Shown: positions 49,583-57,613, counted from the first letter of the stretch. The stretch is DNA of 64,000 nt from an uncultured Aquimarina sp. (GCA_947498815.1 CANMLU010000001.1:434001-498000), one strand, 5' to 3'. A program made the numbers and translations. The notes: generated by a model not told the origin, from the sequence alone.

Positions 49583-50005
49583 ATGAAAAAAATAGGAATC
49601 TGGATGGATAAAGAAAAAGCTCATATCATAACAGTTAATGATGATGGGGAAGACATGACTACTGTTGAATCAAATATTGAAGATTTTCGCATTCATGGCG
49701 GATCTGGTACCCGATTTAAGGGAGGGCCACAAGATGTAGTACAGGATAGCAAATATCTGGAACGTGAAAAACAACAGTTCAAGAATTATTTTGCCGAGAT
49801 TATTCCGCTCATAAAAGATGCTGATTCTATTGTAATTTTTGGACCTGCACAAGCGGGAGAGAAATTCAACAGAGAATTGCAAGAAAGTCACAAGAATATT
49901 GGTGCGAAAATAAAAGATGTGCTTAAGGCCGATAGCATGACTGATAATCAAACGAAGGCTTTGGTGAGAGAATACTTTAAAAAAGATATACACAGAGTCG
50001 GTTGA
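49583..50005 (+). CDS. eRF1-domain-2/Pelota-like protein
   Basis: The 140-residue protein begins MKKIGIWMDKEKAHIITV and has 'SIVIFGPAQAGEKFNRELQ' and 'ALVREYFKKDIHR' at the end. The order (WIDxxxAxI strand, GPG/GPA-x-AK helix, late charged helix) resembles bacterial proteins related to domain 2 of eRF1/Pelota, which act around stalled ribosomes. The assignment is by pattern only. Co-transcription with USP 7 points to a stress role, possibly translation under low energy. Confidence 0.5.
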   Translation: MKKIGIWMDKEKAHIITVNDDGEDMTTVESNIEDFRIHGGSGTRFKGGPQDVVQDSKYLEREKQQFKNYFAEIIPLIKDADSIVIFGPAQAGEKFNRELQESHKNIGAKIKDVLKADSMTDNQTKALVREYFKKDIHRVG

Positions 50006-50050
50006 GCATCGATTTAATAAGATTTATCTAGTTACTATTTGAGATGACAG

Positions 50051-50085
50051 CTCTACCCTAATTGGTTAGAGTTGTGTTGTTTTTA
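50051..50085 (+). terminator. Likely terminator after the USP array
   Basis: CTCTACCC (50051-50058) and GGTTAGAG (50064-50071) form an 8-bp stem with one mismatch around TAATT, followed by a T/G-rich run ending in TTTTTA. Confidence 0.45.
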
Positions 50086-50096
50086 AATAAGAAATC

Positions 50097-50960
50097 ATGC
50101 AAAATCAAAACTTTGATATTATTAAGTCTTCGGGAGAAAGAGCCAAATTCTCGGTTCATAAGCTTCGAAACTCTTTACTGCGTAGCGGTGCGGATGATCA
50201 TACAGTCGAACAAATACTGGATGTCGTTCGAGACGAATTATATCAAGGTATTTCTACCAAAGAAATTTACAATAGAGCTTTTGCATTACTCAAAAAGAAA
50301 CGCTCTGTTTTTGCATCAAAATATAAACTCAAAAAAGCAATTTATGAACTGGGCCCCACAGGTTTTCCATTCGAGAAGTTTGTGGCAGCCATTATGCGAT
50401 ACTCAGGATATGATATAAAAGTTGGACAAATCCTTCGAGGCAAATGTGTTTCTCATGAGGTAGATGTCACAGCGAGAAAAAACAATGATTATCTTGTGAT
50501 TGAGTGTAAATTTCATAGCGAAGAAGGCCGTAATTGTAATGTAAAAATTCCATTATACATTCATTCTAGATATCAGGATATTATAACCTTAAACCATGAT
50601 CAAAATAACGGGAAAATGATTCCAGATCAAGGATGGGTGGTTACCAATACGCGTTTTACCAAAGATGCAATTTCCTATGGAGAGTGTTCAGGATTGTATT
50701 TACTAAGCTGGGATCACCCCAAAAAAAATGGCCTTAAGGATAGGATTGATCGATTAGGGTTGTATCCCATAACGGTTTCTACAAGATTAACAAATCGCGA
50801 AAAACAGTTTTTACTAAGCCGAGATATCGTTTTGTGCAAACAACTCATTGATGATGTATTTTATCTTGATCATTTGGGAGTATCAGAACAGAGAAAACGC
50901 AACATTCTTGAAGAAATCGAAATGCTATGTAATATTAATAATTATTATGCCAAGAGTTAA
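50097..50960 (+). CDS. ATP-cone domain fused to a PD-(D/E)XK (Mrr-like) nuclease
   Basis: Residues 6-90 form an ATP-cone ('IIKSSGERAKFSVHKLRNSLLRSGAD', 'ISTKEIYNRAFALLKKKRSVFASKYKLKKAIYELGPTGFPFEKFV'), the nucleotide-sensing module of ribonucleotide reductase and NrdR. Residues 95-200 are restriction-endonuclease-like with 'GKCVSHEVDVTARKNNDYLVIECKFH', where E-x-D and ExK supply the metal-binding triad. It may be a nucleotide-gated nuclease. It overlaps the beta-CASP hydrolase gene by 14 nt, so the two are translationally coupled. No methyltransferase accompanies it, which argues against a classical restriction system. Confidence 0.75.
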   Translation: MQNQNFDIIKSSGERAKFSVHKLRNSLLRSGADDHTVEQILDVVRDELYQGISTKEIYNRAFALLKKKRSVFASKYKLKKAIYELGPTGFPFEKFVAAIMRYSGYDIKVGQILRGKCVSHEVDVTARKNNDYLVIECKFHSEEGRNCNVKIPLYIHSRYQDIITLNHDQNNGKMIPDQGWVVTNTRFTKDAISYGECSGLYLLSWDHPKKNGLKDRIDRLGLYPITVSTRLTNREKQFLLSRDIVLCKQLIDDVFYLDHLGVSEQRKRNILEEIEMLCNINNYYAKS

Positions 50961-52317
50961 AATTCACTTCCTGGGAGCGGCTGGTACCGTAACGGGATCA
51001 AAGTTTTACATTGAAACTCCTCAAAAAAATATACTGATCGATTGTGGAATGTTTCAAGGTGTCAAGGAGCTCCGAGAATTAAACTGGAAGGATCTACCTG
51101 TCGAAGTATCTAAAATCGATACAGTTTTGCTTACGCATGGGCATTTGGACCATACAGGATATCTGCCTCGTTTACTTAAAGAAGGATTTCAGGGAGAAAT
51201 TCTAGCAACAGCACCAACACTTGCCATTACCGAAATTATTCTTAGAGACAGCGCAAAAATCCATGAAGAAGAAGCCGAAAAGGCAAACAAAGAGGGCTAC
51301 TCAAAACATGATCCGGCGTTGCCGTTTTATACAAAAAAAGAAGCCGAAAAAGTAATACGATGTTTTAAATCGATCGAAGAAAATACATGGACTTCTTTGT
51401 CTCAAGATATTCGATACAGATTTAAGTATAACGGACATATTATTGGCTCCACTTTTATTGAAGTGGACCTTTACGGAAAGATTCTGGTGTTTTCTGGGGA
51501 TTTAGGAAGAAAAGATGATGTATTGCTTCGAAACCCAGAGAAACCTGAGTGGGCAGATTTTCTTTTTGTTGAAAGTACTTATGGCAATAAATTGCATCCA
51601 GGCGAAGATATCGAAGAAAAATTGATCCAATTGATTCATGATACGCTGTATCAAAAAGGAACTTTGATCATCCCTTCTTTTGCTGTAGAAAGATTGCAAG
51701 TACTCATGTATATATTATGGAAATTGTATCAAAAAAATCGGATTCCAAATATTCCGATTTATGTGGATAGCCCTATGGGTAATAATGTACTTTCGGTTTT
51801 TGAAAGTTTTCCGAATTGGCACAAATTACCAATGAACGAATATTATGCAATTTGCAATCACATCAATATTGTTACTTCATATCGAGAAACGTGGGAAGTA
51901 ATTGATAATCCACATCCCAAGATTGTAATTGCTGGTAGTGGTATGGTTACAGGTGGAAGGGTACTAACATATTTACAACAATTGATAGATTATGATACTA
52001 CTTCGGTAGTACTGGTAGGTTTTCAGGCAGAAGGAACCCGAGGGAGATTGTTGGAAGAAGGGGCCCATGAGGTTAAATTGTTCGGAAAATACTATCCTGT
52101 CAAAGCCAAAATTTATGGGATAGAAAGCTTGTCTGCACATGCCGATCAACATGAACTATTGGACTGGATGAGTGAGATCAAAAACATACCCGAAAAGGTC
52201 TTTTTGATTCATGGAGAAGCAACCGCGGCTGATACTTTAAGGGTAAAAATACAAGACACTTATAGTTGGAAGACTCACATTCCAAAATTGTATGAAATAA
52301 TTGAGATTCTGGTTTGA
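50947..52317 (+). CDS. MBL-fold beta-CASP hydrolase (CPSF/RNase J-like)
   Basis: From the ATG at 50947 the protein has 456 residues: MPRVKIHFLGAAGTVTGSKFYIE, then the zinc motif LLTHGHLDHTGYLP. 'VFSGDLGRKDDVLL', 'IIPSFAVERLQVLMYIL' (beta-CASP), 'IAGSGMVTGGRVLTYLQ', 'SLSAHADQHELLDWM' and 'VFLIHGEA' follow. These are the motifs of Ysh1/CPSF-73-type and RNase J-type enzymes that cut RNA. It fits the YpsA-like 'MBL-fold exonuclease' group; substrate unknown. An in-frame start at 50848 lies deep inside the previous gene and is rejected. Confidence 0.88.
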   Translation: MPRVKIHFLGAAGTVTGSKFYIETPQKNILIDCGMFQGVKELRELNWKDLPVEVSKIDTVLLTHGHLDHTGYLPRLLKEGFQGEILATAPTLAITEIILRDSAKIHEEEAEKANKEGYSKHDPALPFYTKKEAEKVIRCFKSIEENTWTSLSQDIRYRFKYNGHIIGSTFIEVDLYGKILVFSGDLGRKDDVLLRNPEKPEWADFLFVESTYGNKLHPGEDIEEKLIQLIHDTLYQKGTLIIPSFAVERLQVLMYILWKLYQKNRIPNIPIYVDSPMGNNVLSVFESFPNWHKLPMNEYYAICNHINIVTSYRETWEVIDNPHPKIVIAGSGMVTGGRVLTYLQQLIDYDTTSVVLVGFQAEGTRGRLLEEGAHEVKLFGKYYPVKAKIYGIESLSAHADQHELLDWMSEIKNIPEKVFLIHGEATAADTLRVKIQDTYSWKTHIPKLYEIIEILV

Positions 52318-52690
52318 TTTTTTATGTTCCTGGTACATAAAAACTCTTTCCCAGCTCCAGATGAGTCATGTCGAAAGTAAAATTTCCTGTCTGGCGACCG
52401 GGAGCAGTATTTTTTATGGCAGGAAAGGTAGTTGAAGTCCCGGGACAGGAAAAGAACTCGTTGGGAAGGTTAAAACATCTCCCAGGACGATGTATATAGT
52501 CGCCGGGAACAGTGCTATTTTTATCAGGAACAGTTTTAATGGCTCGGGATGTGTAAAAAGGAGTTACGGACTGATTTTTTGATGTAGGGAAACTAATATA
52601 ATGTCTGTGGAAGGTAAAAACAATATCCCAAAGTTATAACGGGTCTGGAAAATAAGAGAAATATAAGCTTCTAGTTATTTTTAAAAAACT
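52318..52690. other. Gene-free stretch with repeated CCGGGA elements
   Basis: This part of the 448-nt gap (52318-52765) has no credible ORF; the longest frames stop within about 60 codons. It is richer in G and C than its surroundings. Imperfect copies of a roughly 49-nt unit starting CCGGGANCAGT lie at 52398-52446 and 52503-52551, and further CCCGGGACAGGA, TCCCAGG and CTCGGGATG elements occur between and after them. The start (52319-52343) is a 9-bp hairpin TTTTTATGT/ACATAAAAA. It may be a structured RNA, a decayed gene or a repeat island. The promoter of 52766 begins at 52698. Confidence 0.5.
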
Positions 52691-52697
52691 CTTAACC

Positions 52698-52740
52698 TGA
52701 CAATTGTCATGTTTTTATTGTTAGTTTTTGATTAGATTTC
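52698..52740 (+). promoter_or_regulatory. FNR-type palindrome and -7 element for the gene at 52766
   Basis: TGACAATTGTCA (52698-52709, perfect palindrome) is centred 36.5 nt before the end of TAGATTTC (52733-52740, last base off consensus). The predicted start is near 52745. Confidence 0.6.
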
Positions 52741-52765
52741 TTTTTCAGCCTTAAAACCAATAGAA

Positions 52766-53182
52766 ATGAAAACAGCAACACCACCTTCGCCCAAAAAAGA
52801 ACTTAAAGAAATTCATCTAGACACTCTGGATTGGAAATCAAGCCTTCATTTTATTGAAGTAGAAACACAATTCATTAATCAATTGCTCAACTCCTATGTA
52901 TTTGAACCCACAACACCCAATCTTTTTGAGCAATTACAGGGATTTAAAGAGCAAATTGTAAAGATGGAAGAAGAAATTCAGCACATCCACAAAAGCATAC
53001 AAAAGCATGAAAATGAGCTTGGAGGGATATTAGAACGTGATACAATTTCGTATGATGATTCGTACTATCAAGAGCATGAACTGATGAAAATGACATTTGA
53101 TGACTTCTACAAAAACTTCAGAAAGCTAAAAGCAGATGTCTTCAATTATACAGGAGGAATTCTCAAAAAGAAAAAGAAGTAA
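52766..53182 (+). CDS. Coiled-coil protein upstream of Hsp20
   Basis: The 138-residue protein is helical and highly charged. 'LDWKSSLHFIEVETQFINQLLNSYVF' leads into a coiled coil 'QGFKEQIVKMEEEIQHIHKSIQKHENEL', and it ends in a Lys run (GGILKKKKK). Its layout (short N-terminus, LxW...L.FI..E..F...LL..Y) matches 53796-54239, so the two are distant paralogues on either side of the sHSP gene. No family known to me. The FNR-type promoter upstream supports a stress role. Confidence 0.6.
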   Translation: MKTATPPSPKKELKEIHLDTLDWKSSLHFIEVETQFINQLLNSYVFEPTTPNLFEQLQGFKEQIVKMEEEIQHIHKSIQKHENELGGILERDTISYDDSYYQEHELMKMTFDDFYKNFRKLKADVFNYTGGILKKKKK

Positions 53183-53201
53183 AGTTAAAATACTTTAAAA
53201 C

Positions 53202-53244
53202 TGATATTTGTCATTTTTAACAGGCTCTTGTCAACTTAATTTTA
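53202..53244 (+). promoter_or_regulatory. FNR-type box and -7 element for hsp20
   Basis: TGATATTTGTCA (53202-53213) is centred 36.5 nt before the end of TAATTTTA (53237-53244). The predicted start near 53249 gives a 38-nt leader. Confidence 0.65.
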
Positions 53245-53286
53245 GCAATATAAATGAATTAATAACTCTAATAAAACCATAACATT

Positions 53287-53730
53287 ATGTCACTTATTAA
53301 GTTTAACAAAAACAGATTTCCCTGGATTAATGAAAGGGTTTCGAACTGGTTGGATACTGATGATTTTTTTGCAGATGATTTCTTTATAAGAGATAAAAAT
53401 CTTCCAGCAATGAATGTCAAAGAAAACAAAGATGATTTTGTAATAGAACTTGCTGTTCCTGGTTTTTCAAAAAAAGATATTGAAGTAACCATGGAGGATG
53501 ATATTCTGCATATTTGTGCAAATACCAGTAAAGAAGAGGTTGAAGAAGAAGAGAACTATTCGCGTAGAGAGTTTAATTATAGCTCTTTTGACAGAAAATT
53601 ACAGTTACCTAACAGCGTAGATCAAAACGAAAAGGTTAAAGCTAAGTATAAAGATGGAATTCTTACACTTAATCTTATAAAAAGAGAAGAAGCTAAAGAA
53701 CCACCAAAGAGAGTGATTGATATAGCTTAA
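53287..53730 (+). CDS. Small heat shock protein Hsp20/alpha-crystallin
   Basis: The 147-residue protein has an alpha-crystallin domain from about 38 to 145. Markers are 'MNVKENKDDFVIELAVPGFSKKDIEVTMEDDILHI', 'YSRREFNYSSFDRKLQLPNSVD' and 'KAKYKDGILTLNLIKRE'. The C-terminal anchoring I-x-I/V motif is weak (RVIDIA). It holds unfolding proteins in the cytoplasm. A strong terminator follows at 53738. Confidence 0.93.
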   Translation: MSLIKFNKNRFPWINERVSNWLDTDDFFADDFFIRDKNLPAMNVKENKDDFVIELAVPGFSKKDIEVTMEDDILHICANTSKEEVEEEENYSRREFNYSSFDRKLQLPNSVDQNEKVKAKYKDGILTLNLIKREEAKEPPKRVIDIA

Positions 53731-53737
53731 ACCAAAT

Positions 53738-53779
53738 AAAGGGCAGAAAAATTGGGGGTAATATTTCTGCCCTTTCTTT
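53738..53779 (+). terminator. Intrinsic terminator after hsp20
   Basis: AAAGGGCAGAAA (53738-53749) pairs perfectly with TTTCTGCCCTTT (53764-53775) around a 14-nt loop, followed by CTTT. Confidence 0.75.
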
Positions 53780-53795
53780 CAAAAAAACGAAAAAC

Positions 53796-54239
53796 ATGAA
53801 ATCAAAAGAACCAAATGTAAAATATGTGGAGTGGCACAGCCCAGAAGAGTTACATGAGGCCGCTTTAAACTGGGTTTCAGAACTTAAATTCATCAAAGAT
53901 GAACAACATTTTTTGGATGAACTTATCCAGAATTATACGTTACAACTTATTTCGGGAAAAACCTTTGAGAAAAGTAAAATAGTGGTAAATGAACTGTCTC
54001 AAAAAAGAAAAATGATAGATCCTTTATTGAAGAAAATAATCAATCATCATAATGATCTAACCATATTACTAGATGGGATTGATCAACCAAAGGAAGAAAA
54101 GCAATACAAAGAGGATCATCGGGTATTGATAGTCGAGGTTGTTCGATATTTAAACGATTATAAAGAGATTAAAAGAAAGATTTTTGAGTTGATTAAAAAT
54201 ATTATGAAACAAGGCAAACAAAAGCGATTACTCAACTAG
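53796..54239 (+). CDS. Coiled-coil protein downstream of Hsp20, paralogue of 52766
   Basis: The 147-residue helical protein has 'LHEAALNWVSELKFIKDEQHFLDELIQNYTLQL', aligned with the N-terminal part of 52766, then 'SKIVVNELSQKRKMIDPLLKKIINHHNDLTILL' and a basic C-terminus. There is no signal or membrane segment. It follows the hsp20 terminator by 16 nt and ends 9 nt before the flavodoxin-like gene, so it is probably co-transcribed with it. Function unknown. Confidence 0.6.
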   Translation: MKSKEPNVKYVEWHSPEELHEAALNWVSELKFIKDEQHFLDELIQNYTLQLISGKTFEKSKIVVNELSQKRKMIDPLLKKIINHHNDLTILLDGIDQPKEEKQYKEDHRVLIVEVVRYLNDYKEIKRKIFELIKNIMKQGKQKRLLN

Positions 54240-54248
54240 GTTATTTGT

Positions 54249-54749
54249 ATGAAACGTATGCTTAAAATCGTTGTGATTTCTGCTTTGGTTCTCTTTGCCG
54301 GGTTTTGGATTTGGTATGAGTATACCTACTCCATGGACACGGTGATTCCTTTTGAGGTTAATGATTCTAATCTAAAGACCAAAGTATTGATAGCGTCACA
54401 AGGAAGTAAATTCAAAGATTCATTGGTACAAGGAGTCTTAAGGCATTATAAAAAGGATACTATCTATTTTAAAGTAATAGATGTATACACGCTGTTTACA
54501 GTAAATGTTGATAAGTGGGATGCCTTAATCATCATTAACTCTTGGGAATATGGTAGTCCACCGAGTAACGTAAAGAAATTCATTAAAAATCATCCAGATA
54601 AATTAGATAAACTCATTATACTCTCTACCGTTGGCAGTAGCAATATTGCCTTGAAAGATGTAGATGTGGTGTCTGGAGAATCCATTATAGAAAAAGCACC
54701 GTATTATACCGATGTGCTAGTAGAACGATTAAATAAAATAATAAAATAA
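54249..54749 (+). CDS. Membrane-anchored flavodoxin-like protein, paralogue of 10062
   Basis: The 166-residue protein has an N-terminal membrane helix (about 5-23) and a flavodoxin-like domain. Key segments are 'KVLIASQGSKFKDSLVQGVLRHYKK', 'WDALIIINSWEYGSPPSNVKKFI' and 'DKLIILSTVGSSN'. It parallels 10062 along its length. As there, a secreted or lipidated paralogue follows (54936). The likely location is the outer face of the cytoplasmic membrane. Flavin binding is not proven by motif. Confidence 0.6.
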   Translation: MKRMLKIVVISALVLFAGFWIWYEYTYSMDTVIPFEVNDSNLKTKVLIASQGSKFKDSLVQGVLRHYKKDTIYFKVIDVYTLFTVNVDKWDALIIINSWEYGSPPSNVKKFIKNHPDKLDKLIILSTVGSSNIALKDVDVVSGESIIEKAPYYTDVLVERLNKIIK

Positions 54750-54816
54750 AAAGCGTCAGTTCGAGTGTTTTGTAGAAATGAAATGTAAACAAAACGTATC
54801 GAGAACAGCTTTTTTC
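54748..54816. repeat. Dispersed intergenic inverted repeat, copy 2
   Basis: It starts AAAAAGCGTCAGTTCGAGTG and has TATCGAGAA near the right end, and is nearly identical to 14441-14509. It lies between the flavodoxin-like and lipoprotein genes and could form a terminator-like hairpin. Confidence 0.65.
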
Positions 54817-54935
54817 AACAGAAACCCTATTCTCGATAGATTTCTCCTAAAAGGGGGACACATGGACAGTTGGATTTTAGTTGAAAAGAACCCAAAAACT
54901 TAGCAAAGTTTAATAATAAAATAAACTTAGAAATC

Positions 54936-55604
54936 ATGAACAAGCTACATATCCATCTTTTAATACTAATTACCATTTTGTTAATTGGCTGTAATTCCAG
55001 TGAATTGGTTGAAAACTGGAAGAACCCCGATATCGATACTTTTGAAGCCCAAATGGTTCTGGTTATTGGTATAACACCCGATGATGGTAATCGAAAGATA
55101 TTCGAAAAAAGACTAACATCAGAATTGAAAAAAAACGGAGTTAACGCAGTAAAGAGCCTTGACTTTTTTGAAAAAAATTTCACTACTACGCCTAGAACTG
55201 AAGAAGAGTTGAGAGCACTTGAGACAAAGTTAACCGAACAAGGTTTTGATGCTATATTGTTGTCTAAAGTATTAGGAGTCGAAGATAAAATGACAGTGGT
55301 AAAGGCATATCGAAATCTTGATAAAACCTTTAGCAGTTTTAAAGAAGATTATTTCGAAAATCAAGATATATATTATGATGAAGAGTATTATGAAGAGTAC
55401 CAGATTTTTCATGCCGAATCATCATTATACTGTATCTGTCCGGATAAGGAACGAGAATTAATTTGGAAAGGATCAATAGATATCACCGAACCAGAGAACA
55501 CCCGAAAAGCTGTGAGTGACTACGTAAAGGTGGTGATATGGGCACTCAAAGGACAACAATTATTAATCATAGACGAATTAATCGATGAAGATCTTGATAT
55601 ATAG
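54936..55604 (+). CDS. Lipoprotein of unknown function, paralogue of 9394
   Basis: A lipobox LIGC at about residues 17-20 follows a short signal. The 222-residue protein shares with 9394 the blocks 'VLVIGITPDDGNRKIFEKRL', 'LETKLTEQGFDAILLSKV' and a downstream Tyr-rich strand region (YYDEEYYEEYQIF). It also has 'LIWKGSIDITEPENTRKAVSDYVKVVIWAL', as in periplasmic proteins with DUF4136-like folds; that link is tentative. Its end overlaps the dehydrogenase start by 20 nt. Confidence 0.6.
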   Translation: MNKLHIHLLILITILLIGCNSSELVENWKNPDIDTFEAQMVLVIGITPDDGNRKIFEKRLTSELKKNGVNAVKSLDFFEKNFTTTPRTEEELRALETKLTEQGFDAILLSKVLGVEDKMTVVKAYRNLDKTFSSFKEDYFENQDIYYDEEYYEEYQIFHAESSLYCICPDKERELIWKGSIDITEPENTRKAVSDYVKVVIWALKGQQLLIIDELIDEDLDI

Positions 55605-56589
55605 TGCCAAGGATTTTGAAATTCCCTTTCTCGAAAAGGCCAATGGCGAAGTGCATCAAATTAAATATATTCCCGAACGACTTACAACCGAAACGGCTCG
55701 GCTTGCCATGGGATTTGACGTGGTTTCTATTTTTTCGGCAGATGATGGATCTTCCCAGGTTTTAGAAAGATTAAAAGATTTTGGGGTTAAATATATTACA
55801 CTACGCTCTACAGGTTATGACAATATTAATATTTCAATCGCCAAAAAACTAGGACTGAAAGTAGCTAATGCTTCCGGTTATTCGCCATATACTATTGCAG
55901 AGCATGCAGTTACATTATTATTAGCTTTAAATCGTAAACTAATTCAATCTAATATGCAGGTGAGCCAATATAATTTCTCTTTGAGTAATCTGGTTGGATA
56001 TAATATTAATAAAAAAACCGTGGGCATTATTGGCACAGGTCGCATAGGAAAGGTTATCGCCAAAATAATGCATGGGTTTGGGTGTAAATTAATTGTCAAT
56101 GACACTATAGAATCAGATGATTTGAGTGTCAGTTTTAATGCTATCTATACCGATTTGGAGGATATATACAGAAAGTCTGATATTATATTTCTGAGCACAC
56201 CTCTTACCACTGAGACTCATCATATGATAGATGCAAAAGCTATAGAGCAGATGAAAAGAAATGTGATACTGATTAATGTAGCAAGGGGAGCTGTAATAAA
56301 AACCGAGGATATTGTTAATGCTCTTGAAGTAAAGAGGATTGCTGGCTATGGTACCGATGTATACGAACACGAAAGCGGAATATTCTTTTATAATCATTCC
56401 AAAAACAAGCCCAAAGATCAATTATTACAACGGCTGATTGATTTACCAAATGTACTGCTCACACCCCACCAGGCATTTGCAACAGAAGAAGCACTCACCA
56501 ACATCGCCGAAACAACGTTTTATAACATTAATTGTTGGCAGCAGGGAGAACCAGGAAAGAACGAACTCACTCTTGAATTAGTGGGGTAA
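55585..56589 (+). CDS. D-2-hydroxyacid dehydrogenase (D-lactate dehydrogenase type)
   Basis: The 334-residue protein has the Rossmann signature VGIIGTGRIGKVIAKI and catalytic residues in 'INVARGAVIKTE' (Arg), 'GTDVYEHE' (Glu) and 'LLTPHQAFATEEAL' (His). The N-terminal 'KILIYSAKDFEIPFLEKAN' and the 'YDNINISIAKKLGLKVANASGYSP' segment are those of fermentative D-LDH. It would reduce pyruvate to D-lactate with NADH in the cytoplasm, which suits oxygen limitation. It ends head-to-head (12-nt overlap) with the convergent YeeE gene. Confidence 0.88.
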   Translation: MKILIYSAKDFEIPFLEKANGEVHQIKYIPERLTTETARLAMGFDVVSIFSADDGSSQVLERLKDFGVKYITLRSTGYDNINISIAKKLGLKVANASGYSPYTIAEHAVTLLLALNRKLIQSNMQVSQYNFSLSNLVGYNINKKTVGIIGTGRIGKVIAKIMHGFGCKLIVNDTIESDDLSVSFNAIYTDLEDIYRKSDIIFLSTPLTTETHHMIDAKAIEQMKRNVILINVARGAVIKTEDIVNALEVKRIAGYGTDVYEHESGIFFYNHSKNKPKDQLLQRLIDLPNVLLTPHQAFATEEALTNIAETTFYNINCWQQGEPGKNELTLELVG

Positions 56590-56991
56590 TTTATCTTTTA
56601 CGATACCGTATAAAAATGTACCCATTATAGAGGATAATATAACTACCGCAATCGGGGCGTAACCCGCACCCAGTAGCACAAACATTGGTCCAGGGCAAGC
56701 ACCTGCAAGGGCCCATCCTAATCCAAATATAATACCACCAACCATATATCGGGTAAAGCTTCTGTCTTTGGGCGCAACAGTGATGTGTTCTCCATAAAAA
56801 GATTTCACGTTATATCTTTTAATGAGCTGTATTACAATAATACCTATGCCTACAGCAGAACCGATAATGCCATACATATGAAAAGATCCAAATTGAAACA
56901 TTTCATAGATTCGAAACCAAGAAGCCGCCTCAGATTTGAATAAAACAATTCCGAAAAAAATACCAATAGCCAAATATATAATTGAACGCAT
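56578..56991 (-). CDS. YeeE/YedE-type sulfur transporter, short half
   Basis: The 137-residue protein has four membrane helices and the conserved loop GWALAGACPGPMFVLLGAG, with its key Cys. Such halves (PmpB-type) pair with a partner carrying the GCTSGH motif. YeeE/YedE proteins move thiosulfate or related sulfur species. It lies 3 nt after the larger half and is convergent with the dehydrogenase gene. Confidence 0.85.
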   Translation of the reverse strand: MRSIIYLAIGIFFGIVLFKSEAASWFRIYEMFQFGSFHMYGIIGSAVGIGIIVIQLIKRYNVKSFYGEHITVAPKDRSFTRYMVGGIIFGLGWALAGACPGPMFVLLGAGYAPIAVVILSSIMGTFLYGIVKDKLPH

Positions 56992-56994
56992 ATT

Positions 56995-57552
56995 TTAAAA
57001 AATTAAAGGAAAAATAAAATGAATCATGACCAATCCACCGATAAAAAAACCAACGACGGCAATAAGTGAAGGCAATTGTAAATCACTGAGCCCCGATATG
57101 GCATGTCCCGAGGTACATCCTCCAGCATAGCGAGCTCCGAAACCAACTAGTAGACCTCCAATCACAAGTAATAATAACCCTTTTGGATCAGAAAATACAT
57201 CATTCGAAAATAATAGGTTTGGCATATACGCCTGGCCGGCGCTTTCAAAACCTTTGGCCTGTAAGTCGGTAATTACCGAAGGGTTTAGATCTACCGAAGT
57301 ATCGGTTGATAAAAAGTTGTTAGCAATAAATCCACCAATCATTACACCCAAAGCTACAATGAGGTTCCAGCGTTGTGCTTTCCAATCAAACTTAAAAAAA
57401 TCTGATGTTTTTCCTGCACCACAAATGGTACACATGGTTCTAAGATTGGATGACATTCCGAATCTTTTTCCAATCATTAGTAATAAAAACATCACTAATG
57501 CTATCAGTGGTCCTGACACATACCATGGCCAGGGATCATAAATCCAATTCAT
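56995..57552 (-). CDS. YeeE/YedE-type sulfur transporter, long half
   Basis: The 185-residue protein has about five membrane helices and the [22 protein letters not shown] motif that contains the essential Cys. '[18 protein letters not shown]' lies in an early loop with two more Cys. It corresponds to PmpA-type halves. It is the first gene of the two-gene unit under the GTAAC box at 57600, downstream of the persulfide dioxygenase operon. Confidence 0.87.
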   Translation of the reverse strand: MNWIYDPWPWYVSGPLIALVMFLLLMIGKRFGMSSNLRTMCTICGAGKTSDFFKFDWKAQRWNLIVALGVMIGGFIANNFLSTDTSVDLNPSVITDLQAKGFESAGQAYMPNLLFSNDVFSDPKGLLLLVIGGLLVGFGARYAGGCTSGHAISGLSDLQLPSLIAVVGFFIGGLVMIHFIFPLIF

Positions 57553-57569
57553 TTGTATTTTATTTTGGG

Positions 57570-57613
57570 TAAAGTAATTAAATTTTAGAGGGTAGTACAG
57601 TAACTTATGTTAC
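57570..57613 (-). promoter_or_regulatory. GTAAC-type box and -7 element for the YeeE pair
   Basis: GTAACTTATGTTAC (57600-57613) is centred 36.5 nt upstream of the end of TTACTTTA (57570-57577, minus strand; one mismatch). The predicted start near 57565 leaves a 13-nt leader. Confidence 0.6.

Noticed and set aside
52324-52380. Short ORF of 18 codons at the start of the repeat island
   Set aside because: Too short, overlaps a hairpin, and shows no initiation signal.
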